Source: Vibrio amylolyticus
Lineage (GTDB): Bacteria; Pseudomonadota; Gammaproteobacteria; Enterobacterales; Vibrionaceae
NCBI RefSeq assembly: GCF_023145695.1
Contig: NZ_JAJHVV010000005.1
Coordinates: forward strand, 124,001-188,000
Direction: 5' to 3'
Length of the DNA: 64,000 nucleotides
In this document: positions 56,519 to 64,000 of the stretch, one piece after another
How positions within the stretch are numbered: position 1 is the first letter of the stretch
Layout: every line of letters begins with the position of its first letter
Program-made: the position numbers and the translations under genes
Notes under the pieces: model-generated
Told to the model about the DNA's origin: nothing
What the model saw: only the letters and a program-made list of their open reading frames with translations
Database searches by the model: none

Positions 56519-57370
56519 TTAATCAAATAAATCTTTGCTTTGAAAGTTAAACATACGAATGTGCATTTCTTTACCAATACCGCCTAGGGTTACAGCGAAA
56601 CGGTACTCCTCATCTAAGCGACCTAAACAACTCTGCCAACAGTTAGTGTCATTTACCTTACCTACGAATTCGTTGTCTTCGAATAAAATGTTTATACCCG
56701 TGTAGAGCTCTTTCAAAACTCTGTTGTTAGCCGCTATCTTTTCTTGATCGATAAATTGCTGTTGTAGTTCCACTGACGAAAAGTCAAAAGAGAAACTCTT
56801 AAGAGACGTTGATAGCCCTTTACCTGTGGCTTTTATATAAGACTCTTTTAAAGCCCATAAATCAAAGAAACGTGTTCGTTGTTCGTTGGGTTCTAGGCGC
56901 TTTAGATCTTCAACTTCTTTACTAGAGAAGTAATTGGTCATGATCGAATGAACATCGGTACGCTCACGTGTATGTTCAATATCAACACCTAATTGAATAT
57001 CGTTTCCTGGTTGAATATTGTCATTTGGCGACTGAAGAATTCCAATCAACAAATAATCTTTACTGTGGCTAATGTTGAAATGAAGCCCCGTTAAAGCTTT
57101 TTGCTCACTGTTTAATGTAGGCTTGCCTTTATCTCCGTACTCAAAACGCCACTGTTCACGTTCAATATCGCTGTAACGAGAAAGTAGTGTTCGTAAATAC
57201 ACTCGAACATAGAGTGCTCTGATTCGATCGGCGTACATCCGGTAACGATCAACTTTTGTAATTTCATCTTGAGTGAGAAACGATTTTAAATAGGAGATAC
57301 GTTCCGGTGATTCATCAAGTGTCGTTAGGGGACAAAGCCATAAATCAACCTGTGGGCGACACTCAGACAT
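56519..57370 (-). CDS. pfaE: 4'-phosphopantetheinyl transferase (PfaE)
   Basis: The protein has 283 residues, of the Sfp type. Signature motifs are GVDIEHTRERTDV (metal-binding Asp/Glu) and FFDLWALKESYIKATGKG (W-x-x-K-E-x-x-x-K). It transfers the phosphopantetheine arm to acyl carrier domains. Its position 780 bases from, and divergent to, pfaA identifies it as the PfaE that activates the five ACPs of PfaA. PfaE-type enzymes are required for PUFA production in other marine bacteria. Confidence 0.92.
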   Translation of the reverse strand: MSECRPQVDLWLCPLTTLDESPERISYLKSFLTQDEITKVDRYRMYADRIRALYVRVYLRTLLSRYSDIEREQWRFEYGDKGKPTLNSEQKALTGLHFNISHSKDYLLIGILQSPNDNIQPGNDIQLGVDIEHTRERTDVHSIMTNYFSSKEVEDLKRLEPNEQRTRFFDLWALKESYIKATGKGLSTSLKSFSFDFSSVELQQQFIDQEKIAANNRVLKELYTGINILFEDNEFVGKVNDTNCWQSCLGRLDEEYRFAVTLGGIGKEMHIRMFNFQSKDLFD

Positions 57371-58148
57371 AATTTCTCACTTACTAAAAAACCGACAAAG
57401 CGGTGTAAATACATACACCAAATAAAAGCCATAAATTGACGTAAAAACGATACGGATTGCTTTTCATATGGGGACGTTATCGCTTGTGAGGGAAGTTATC
57501 ATAATTTTAGCAGCGACAAAAATAAGCCTTTGCTGAATAAGGCTCTCTTTGAGAATACTTGCAAAAACCTGACGTAGATCTCATTAAGCCTTTGTGTAGA
57601 GTAAAAACACTAAAAAAGGGTTGCTAGCCAATAATAATCAGATAGTTAGCGTGTTTTGCTTTGCAATCCTATTGAATATAGAGATTTCAACTGGTCTGAA
57701 GAGATCGTACAGAGCGTTTAGAGGATTGTATCAACTTGCCACCTCGGGTAGCCTGCTCAACCATTGGTCAAATTAACTAATTTTCATTGCGAGATTAAGC
57801 GTCTTACTTAGCAATAGTTTGGATAGGATTTAATGGGCATTTCAGTAACGAACATTTCATTTACAAGTAATGTGCTAATGAAGGCTGTACTAACGGACCA
57901 AGTACTTAATAAGCCAGCTCAGTCAGACCTTAACCTAACGTTTCAATGCTTAGATCGTCTATGAAAAGCATTACCTCCTACGAGTTATCGAACTCTAAGA
58001 AACAAATCTTTACTTGGTTGCACAACCTCAGCAACCAGAATTTTCAGCTGTGTTTTTATAAATCTATTACAGATTTTCTTTCTATGTATCTAAAAACGCC
58101 GTATCAAAACATGTCATCACTCTCTGTGATGTCCAGTGGAGACTCATA
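57371..58148. other. Divergent pfaE-pfaA control region
   Basis: A 780-base intergenic stretch with a FadR-like site (57689-57705), another core GTCAGACC at 57922-57929, a short hairpin (AGCCTT / AAGGCT) at 57525-57544 and an open frame touching pfaA. This length is unusual for one promoter and suggests complex regulation. Confidence 0.5.
57689..57705. promoter_or_regulatory. FadR-like operator candidate upstream of pfaA
   Basis: The 17-base sequence AACTGGTCTGAAGAGAT matches 12 of 17 positions of a classical FadR site, with the left half (CTGGTC) intact. It is 444 bases before pfaA. Confidence 0.4.
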
Positions 58149-58149
58149 A
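57946..58149 (+). CDS. Possible upstream open frame overlapping pfaA
   Basis: A 67-residue frame ends with TAA whose last base is the first base of the pfaA ATG (TAATG). No ribosome site precedes its own ATGs (57946 or 57961). The sequence (MKSITSYELSNSKKQIFTWL...) is not recognised. If translated, it would couple to pfaA; otherwise it is chance. Confidence 0.25.
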   Translation: MLRSSMKSITSYELSNSKKQIFTWLHNLSNQNFQLCFYKSITDFLSMYLKTPYQNMSSLSVMSSGDS

Positions 58150-61100
58150 TGAGCCAACCCGAAACAAACAAACCTGAATCTATCGACGATACTCGTCTTA
58201 ATAAGCGCCTTAAAGATATGCCGATTGCAATCGTTGGCATGGCGAGCATGTTTGCGAATTCCCGTTATTTGAATAAATTCTGGGATCTTATTAGCGAAAA
58301 AATCGATGCTATCACTGAAGTTCCAGACACTCACTGGCGTCCAGAAGATTACTACGATGCAGACAGAACGACGCCAGATAAGTCTTACTGTAAGCGTGGC
58401 GGTTTTATTCCTGAAGTCGACTTCAACCCAATGGAGTTTGGCCTTCCGCCAAACATTCTTGAGCTGACGGATACGTCTCAATTGCTATCACTGATCGTTG
58501 CAAAAGAAGTACTTGAAGATGCAAAACTTCCAGAAGGTTACGATCGCGATAAAATTGGTATTACGTTAGGTGTTGGTGGCGGTCAAAAAATCGCACAAAG
58601 CCTGAATGCTCGTCTGCAATACCCTGTATTGAAAAAAGTATTCAAGAGCAGCGGCATTAGCGATGAAGATAGCGAAATGCTAATCAAGAAGTTCCAAGAT
58701 CAGTATATTCACTGGGAAGAAAACTCGTTCCCAGGCTCACTTGGTAACGTTATCTCAGGTCGTATTGCTAACCGCTTTGACCTTGGTGGCATTAACTGTG
58801 TGGTAGACGCTGCATGTGCTGGCTCTTTAGCTGCAATGCGTATGGCGTTGAGCGAACTTGTTGAAGGTCGCAGTGAAATGATGATCACTGGTGGTGTTTG
58901 TACCGATAACTCACCAACCATGTACATGAGCTTCTCTAAAACTCCTGCATTTACTACTAACGAAACTATTCAGCCATTCGACATCGACTCTAAAGGTATG
59001 ATGATCGGTGAAGGTATCGGTATGGTGGCGCTTAAGCGTCTTGAAGATGCAGAGCGTGATGGCGACAGAATTTATTCTGTGATCAAAGGGGTAGGTTCAT
59101 CTTCAGACGGTAAGTTTAAGAGTATCTATGCACCGCGTCCTGAAGGCCAAGCTAAAGCGCTTAAACGTGCTTACGATGATGCAGGCTTTGCTCCGCATAC
59201 ACTTGGTCTACTTGAAGCGCACGGTACAGGTACAGCTGCAGGTGATGTTGCCGAATTTGGCGGTCTAAATTCAGTATTTAGTGAAGATAACGAAGAGAAG
59301 CAACATATTGCTTTAGGTTCGGTTAAATCTCAAATCGGTCATACTAAATCGACAGCAGGTACAGCTGGTCTTATCAAAGCGGCTCTTGCACTGCACCATA
59401 AAGTACTACCGCCAACGATCAACGTGTCAGCTCCGAACCCTAAGTTAGACATTGAGAATTCTCCATTCTATTTGAATACTCAAACGCGACCTTGGATGCA
59501 GCGTGTTGACGGTACTCCACGTCGTGCTGGTATTAGCTCATTTGGTTTTGGTGGAACAAACTTCCACGTCGTTTTGGAAGAGTACACCCAAGAACATGCT
59601 CGTGGTGATAAATACCGTCAGCGTCAAGTACCACAGTCGTTCTTATTCAGTGCAGAGTCACGTAGCGCGTTAGTTGCTAATATGAATCAGGCCAAATCAG
59701 CTCTCAATGAGAATACTGATCTAAGCAAACTTGCAGCAGAGTACGCACTGCGCGAAATCGATGCATCTCACGCTCGTCTTGGTTTAGTGGCAAATGATCA
59801 CGCTGATCTTGAAGCTCAGCTGACGAAAGCTATCTCGATGGTCGAGAGCCAAGATAAAACACAGTGGCAATTGCCTAACGGAACGACTTTCCGTGAATCA
59901 GCATTCACTGGTTCTGATAGCAAGGTTGCTGCGTTGTTCGCAGGGCAGGGCTCTCAATACCTAAACATGGGTCGCGAGCTTGCATGTCACTACCCAGAGA
60001 TGCGCCAGCAATTAGCAAAAGCGGATCAGGTATTTGGTCAGCATAAGAAGACGGCGTTGTCTCAAGTACTTTTCCCTATCCCAACATTCACAACGGATGC
60101 AACTAAAGCTCAAGAAGCTATATTAACTAACACTGCGAACGCTCAAAGTGCTATTGGTACCGTTTCAATGGGTCAGTTTGAGATCATGTCTCAAGCAGGT
60201 TTTAAAGCGGACATGGTTGCAGGTCATAGCTTTGGTGAATTAAGCGCGTTATGTGCGTCTGGTGTTATTTCTCAAGATGATTACTACCAATTAGCATTTG
60301 CTCGTGGCGATGCAATGGCAGCTACACCAAAAGAAGGTGACAGCGGCACAATGTACGCTGTGATCTTAGATGCTGACAAATTAGCAGACGTTGAAGGCTG
60401 CATTGCTGAGTTTGAAGGTGTAAGCATTGCAAATTACAACGCGCCAACTCAGCTTGTAATTGCAGGGCCGACGGATGCTGCTAAGCAAGCTTCTGATGCC
60501 CTGACTGCGAAAGGCTTTAAAGCAATCGCATTGCCTGTGTCTGGTGCATTCCACACACCATTAGTTGCTCATGCTCAAAAACCATTTGCATCTGCAATTG
60601 ATAAAGCATCATTCACTGCGCCTACGCTACCACTGTACTCAAATGCAACGGGCAAACTGCACGGTAAAGATGGCAAGGCAATTAAGAAAGCCTTCAAACA
60701 GCACATGCTGCAATCAGTACATTTCAGCGCTCAACTTGAAGCTATGTACGACGCTGGTGCTCGCGTGTTTGTCGAATTCGGACCGAAGAACATTCTGACT
60801 AAATTAGTAGAGAAAACGCTAGCAGATAAAAGTGAAGAGCTGTGCACGATCAGCATTAACCCAAGCCCTAAAGGTGATAGTGATCATCAATTGCGCTTAG
60901 CGGCGGTTCAATTGTGTGTAGCGGGTGTGTCACTAAACAACATTGACCCATACCAAGCTGATATTGCAGCGCCAGCAGCTACGTCGCCAATGAACATTAA
61001 ATTGAATGCGACGAACTACATCAGCCCTTCAACTCGTAAGAAAATGGATAAGTCATTATCGACGGGTCAAGTGACTGAGAAGACTGAAATTGTTGAAGTG

Positions 61101-64000
61101 AAAGTTGAAGTCGAAAAGATTGTGGAAAAAGAAGTGATAAAAACAGAAGTAGTAGAAGTACCTGTTGCCGTTGCAACAGAGCAAGTACCGGCGACAGCAC
61201 AAGTTGCTACTCAAGTAACGCCAGTTCAAGCGTCTAACGTTCAAACTAATGTTCAAGCTACGTCGCCAGTCTCTGTAGATGAGTCGTCGTTACAGTCGTT
61301 CTTTAACGCACAGCAACAAGCCGCTGAAGTTCATCAGCAATTCTTAGCAATTCCTCAGCAATATGGCGATACGTTTAATACGCTAATGTCTGAGCAAGCT
61401 AAAATGGCAACAGCAGGCGTTTCGGTTCCAGAAAGCCTACAACGTTCAATGGACATGTTCCATCAACACCAAGCTGAAACGCTGAAAGCTCACGCGCATT
61501 ACTTAGAGATGCAAGCTCAAAGCAACAATTCAGCACTAAGTGCGCTTGGCTCTCAAAGCGCAGCACCAGTAACGGTTCCTGCTTATGCACCAACAGTTGT
61601 TGCACAAGCAGTAGTACCAGCAGTTAATACGCAGGTAGCTCCGCAAACCGCTCCTGTTAAAACACAAGCTGCTCCAGTTGCCGCTCAAGCGCCTAAGTCT
61701 GTAGCTCCAGTAGCACAACAGCAAGCGACTCAAGCAACTCAAGCAATGACAGCTAAGACTTCAGCACCTGCAATCGTTGTTCAAGCGGCTAAGGCTCCGG
61801 TCGCTAGTGCGCCAGTTGCTCCAACTCAAGCAGCTTCGACGCAAGTACAATCAGTTGATGCTGAAAAAGTAATGCTAGAAGTGGTTGCTGAGAAGACGGG
61901 CTATCCAACAGAGATGTTAGATCTTGATATGGACATGGAAGCTGATCTTGGTATCGATTCTATCAAACGTGTTGAGATTCTTGGAACGGTTCAAGATGAA
62001 ATGCCAAACCTTCCTGAGCTTAATCCTGAAGATTTAGCAGAGTGTCGTACGCTTGGTGAAATTGTTGCTTACATGAACACTAAGATGCCTTCTGGTTCAT
62101 CAGTAACCAGTAGCGCACCAGTTCAAGCTGCTCCAGTTTCAAATGGCCTAGACGCGGCTAGTTCTTTGAGTGCTGAAGTAGTTCAAAAAACAATGCTAGA
62201 AGTGGTTGCTGAGAAAACAGGTTACCCAACTGAGATGCTTGATCTAGAAATGGATATGGAAGCAGATCTTGGTATCGACTCAATCAAGCGAGTAGAAATT
62301 CTAGGTACCGTTCAAGACGAGCTACCAACACTACCTGAGCTTAACCCTGAAGATTTAGCTGAGTGTCGCACTCTGGGTGAAATCGTTAACTACATGAACA
62401 GTAAGTTATCTGCTGTGCCGGCTGTTGCAACAGCATCTCCTGCATCAGCGCCAGTCACTAGTGGTCTAAGTGCTACTAATTCGTTAAGTGCAGAAAAAGT
62501 TCAAAAGACAATGTTAGAAGTGGTTGCTGAGAAAACTGGTTACCCAACAGAAATGCTTGATCTGGCAATGGATATGGAAGCAGACCTTGGTATCGACTCA
62601 ATTAAGCGTGTTGAAATTTTAGGTACTGTTCAAGATGAACTGCCAACTCTTCCAGAGCTTAACCCAGAAGATCTCGCTGAATGTCGTACTCTTGGCGAAA
62701 TTGTCGCTTATATGAACAGCAAATTATCTGCTGTATCTGTATCGGCACCTGCTGCTCAACAAGTTCAGGTAGCAACAACAGGTGGACTTAACGCAGAGAC
62801 AGTTCAAAAGACAATGCTTGAAGTGGTTGCTGAAAAAACGGGTTACCCAGTAGAGATGCTTGATCTAGCAATGGATATGGAGGCAGACCTAGGTATCGAT
62901 TCAATTAAGCGTGTTGAGATTCTAGGTACGGTTCAAGACGAACTACCAACTCTTCCAGAGCTTAACCCTGAAGATCTAGCAGAGTGTCGTACACTAGGCG
63001 AAATCGTTTCCTATATGAACAGTAAAGGCATGAACAGCAAACTAGGTGCACCTGCTCCTGTAGAAGAAGTAGCGCAAACCGAAGCAGCTCCAACAGCGAA
63101 CGGTCTAAACCCAGAGCATGTTCAGTCAACAATGCTAGAAGTGGTTGCAGACAAGACAGGTTACCCAGCAGAAATGCTAGACCTAGCAATGGATATGGAA
63201 GCAGACTTAGGTATCGACTCAATCAAGCGTGTTGAGATCCTTGGTACGGTTCAAGATCAACTACCAACTCTTCCAGAGCTAAACCCTGAAGATCTAGCAG
63301 AGTGTCGCACACTTGGTGAAATCGTTACTTACATGCAAGGCAAACTGTTGGCGTCTGCTCCAGTCGCTAACGTTGATAAGCCTGCAACTCAAACAGTGAC
63401 ACCGATTTCTGAATCTTCAGAACTTCCTCCACACAACGAGGTAGCGCTAAAAAAGCTACCAGCGGTAGATAAACTGGTCGATTGTTTTTCAAAAGACGCG
63501 TGTGTTGTGATCACCGATGATGGTCATAATGCGGGTGTTTTAGCAGAAAAGCTGACTGCTAACGGCGTTCAAGTTGCTGTAGTACGTAGTCCACTATCTG
63601 CCGCGTCACCACTAAACAGTGAAATCGCAAGCTACACGCTAGAAAGTATTGATGATGCAGGTGTAAGTGCTGTTATCAATTCTATTGAAGCAGACCTAAA
63701 ATCTTCAAACAAAGTAATTGCAGGTTTTGTTCACCTACAAGCGTTAGTTAATTCGAAAGATGAGCAGTCGAAGTCAGGCGTTAACTTAAATGTCGATTCT
63801 AAATCGTCAATTTCAATCGCGTTCTTATTCGCTAAGCACCTAAACAGCCAACTTAATAGTGTATCTGGTCGTAGCGTATTCTTCACACTAAGCCGTATCG
63901 ATGGCGGTTTTGGTTACCTAGATGCAGAACAATTAGTGAATGCTGAGCTAAACCAAGCAGCACTTTCAGGTTTAACAAAAACGTTGAGCCACGAATGGAC
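58149..64000 (+). CDS. pfaA: PUFA synthase subunit PfaA, N-terminal part
   Basis: The frame runs from 58149 (GGAG seven bases upstream) through the right edge: 1950 codons seen, incomplete. The ketosynthase domain (about residues 20-450) has the active Cys223 in DAACAGS, HGTGTAAGD and the later GHTKSTAGTAG His. The acyltransferase domain (about 590-880) has AGQGSQ and Ser694 in GHSFGE. A linker rich in Ala, Pro, Gln and Val precedes five ACPs (about 1239-1731), whose phosphopantetheine serines (GIDSIKR) are residues 1271, 1378, 1484, 1585 and 1691. The ketoreductase region starts near 1765. It elongates acyl chains to EPA or DHA with PfaB-D, which are expected beyond the window. Confidence 0.96.
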   Translation, partial: MSQPETNKPESIDDTRLNKRLKDMPIAIVGMASMFANSRYLNKFWDLISEKIDAITEVPDTHWRPEDYYDADRTTPDKSYCKRGGFIPEVDFNPMEFGLPPNILELTDTSQLLSLIVAKEVLEDAKLPEGYDRDKIGITLGVGGGQKIAQSLNARLQYPVLKKVFKSSGISDEDSEMLIKKFQDQYIHWEENSFPGSLGNVISGRIANRFDLGGINCVVDAACAGSLAAMRMALSELVEGRSEMMITGGVCTDNSPTMYMSFSKTPAFTTNETIQPFDIDSKGMMIGEGIGMVALKRLEDAERDGDRIYSVIKGVGSSSDGKFKSIYAPRPEGQAKALKRAYDDAGFAPHTLGLLEAHGTGTAAGDVAEFGGLNSVFSEDNEEKQHIALGSVKSQIGHTKSTAGTAGLIKAALALHHKVLPPTINVSAPNPKLDIENSPFYLNTQTRPWMQRVDGTPRRAGISSFGFGGTNFHVVLEEYTQEHARGDKYRQRQVPQSFLFSAESRSALVANMNQAKSALNENTDLSKLAAEYALREIDASHARLGLVANDHADLEAQLTKAISMVESQDKTQWQLPNGTTFRESAFTGSDSKVAALFAGQGSQYLNMGRELACHYPEMRQQLAKADQVFGQHKKTALSQVLFPIPTFTTDATKAQEAILTNTANAQSAIGTVSMGQFEIMSQAGFKADMVAGHSFGELSALCASGVISQDDYYQLAFARGDAMAATPKEGDSGTMYAVILDADKLADVEGCIAEFEGVSIANYNAPTQLVIAGPTDAAKQASDALTAKGFKAIALPVSGAFHTPLVAHAQKPFASAIDKASFTAPTLPLYSNATGKLHGKDGKAIKKAFKQHMLQSVHFSAQLEAMYDAGARVFVEFGPKNILTKLVEKTLADKSEELCTISINPSPKGDSDHQLRLAAVQLCVAGVSLNNIDPYQADIAAPAATSPMNIKLNATNYISPSTRKKMDKSLSTGQVTEKTEIVEVKVEVEKIVEKEVIKTEVVEVPVAVATEQVPATAQVATQVTPVQASNVQTNVQATSPVSVDESSLQSFFNAQQQAAEVHQQFLAIPQQYGDTFNTLMSEQAKMATAGVSVPESLQRSMDMFHQHQAETLKAHAHYLEMQAQSNNSALSALGSQSAAPVTVPAYAPTVVAQAVVPAVNTQVAPQTAPVKTQAAPVAAQAPKSVAPVAQQQATQATQAMTAKTSAPAIVVQAAKAPVASAPVAPTQAASTQVQSVDAEKVMLEVVAEKTGYPTEMLDLDMDMEADLGIDSIKRVEILGTVQDEMPNLPELNPEDLAECRTLGEIVAYMNTKMPSGSSVTSSAPVQAAPVSNGLDAASSLSAEVVQKTMLEVVAEKTGYPTEMLDLEMDMEADLGIDSIKRVEILGTVQDELPTLPELNPEDLAECRTLGEIVNYMNSKLSAVPAVATASPASAPVTSGLSATNSLSAEKVQKTMLEVVAEKTGYPTEMLDLAMDMEADLGIDSIKRVEILGTVQDELPTLPELNPEDLAECRTLGEIVAYMNSKLSAVSVSAPAAQQVQVATTGGLNAETVQKTMLEVVAEKTGYPVEMLDLAMDMEADLGIDSIKRVEILGTVQDELPTLPELNPEDLAECRTLGEIVSYMNSKGMNSKLGAPAPVEEVAQTEAAPTANGLNPEHVQSTMLEVVADKTGYPAEMLDLAMDMEADLGIDSIKRVEILGTVQDQLPTLPELNPEDLAECRTLGEIVTYMQGKLLASAPVANVDKPATQTVTPISESSELPPHNEVALKKLPAVDKLVDCFSKDACVVITDDGHNAGVLAEKLTANGVQVAVVRSPLSAASPLNSEIASYTLESIDDAGVSAVINSIEADLKSSNKVIAGFVHLQALVNSKDEQSKSGVNLNVDSKSSISIAFLFAKHLNSQLNSVSGRSVFFTLSRIDGGFGYLDAEQLVNAELNQAALSGLTKTLSHEW
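61863..63340 (+). repeat. Five tandem ACP-coding repeats in pfaA
   Basis: Each unit is about 225 bases of near-identical ACP sequence joined by 75-100 base Ala/Pro-rich linkers. Each unit carries EADLGIDSIKRVEILGTVQD and ends in CRTLGEIV. The active serines are spaced 107, 106, 101 and 106 residues apart. Such repeats could recombine. Confidence 0.95.

Noticed and set aside
57525..57544. Terminator in the pfaE-pfaA gap
   Set aside because: The stem is only six bases and not followed by a T-run, so it is not scored as a terminator.
60565..63222. Several open frames within pfaA on both strands
   Set aside because: They are shadows of the PfaA frame; their low-complexity Ala/Pro/Leu composition follows from the repeat region.

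Overview
The window looks like a piece of a Vibrionaceae genome (Vibrio or a close relative). The signs are moderate AT content, a SorC-type regulator divergent from a transaldolase-transketolase pair, a GH18 chitinase, an orphan HPr, many outer-membrane proteins and LysR/AraC regulators, DUF3332 and DUF3299 proteins, and the start of a pfa polyunsaturated fatty acid (PUFA) synthase locus. The accessory-rich content and the second tal-tkt set suggest the secondary chromosome, but that is an inference; no replication or partition genes are present.

Layout. 1-4.6 kb: the cut N-terminus of a type I secretion ABC transporter, ribosome rescue factor ArfB, a YqaB-like phosphatase, an anchored FKBP isomerase, a DsbA-like lipoprotein, an OmpA-like lipoprotein and a small beta-barrel protein. 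4.7-8.4 kb: an MFS transporter and an 825-residue membrane protein that joins a phosphoethanolamine-transferase-type enzyme to a GDPD-like domain. 8.6-13.1 kb: transketolase and transaldolase facing a SorC-family regulator. 13.2-21 kb: three paralogous LysR regulators (two overlapping), a DUF1254/DUF1214 secreted protein, two outer-membrane proteins and an unknown exported protein. 21-28.4 kb: GH18 chitinase, a cis/trans fatty acid isomerase (Cti) with a small coiled-coil protein behind it, a PafA-like phosphatase and an OFA-family transporter. 28.9-36 kb: patatin phospholipase, a DUF1800/DUF1501 pair, a chemoreceptor, two tRNA-Gly genes and an HPr variant. 36.4-47.9 kb: an AraC regulator divergent from a HlyD/DUF2955/AI-2E transporter/potassium channel operon; a DUF3332 lipoprotein; a gene-poor 0.9 kb with small reading frames; then an OprB-type porin, a DUF3299 protein and an amidohydrolase preceded by another AraC regulator. 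48-54 kb: an HD-GYP response regulator and a 1655-residue BvgS-like hybrid kinase with three solute-binding-like sensor modules. 54.3-64 kb: a double hot-dog MaoC-like protein, a cysteine-cluster protein, a 4HBT thioesterase, the phosphopantetheinyl transferase PfaE and the first 1950 codons of PfaA (KS, MAT, five tandem ACPs, start of the KR region).

How it works together. The right end is the clearest system. PfaE would activate the PfaA acyl carrier domains, and the thioesterase and hot-dog protein are plausible accessory enzymes. GGTC-GACC palindromes that resemble FadR operators lie upstream of both the thioesterase and pfaA, which suggests acyl-CoA-linked control. The Cti isomerase elsewhere in the window is a second, post-synthetic route for adjusting membrane fluidity. 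The HD-GYP/BvgS-like pair is a self-contained route from periplasmic ligand to c-di-GMP breakdown. Most assignments rest on recognised motifs and gene context read by eye; no database search was run.
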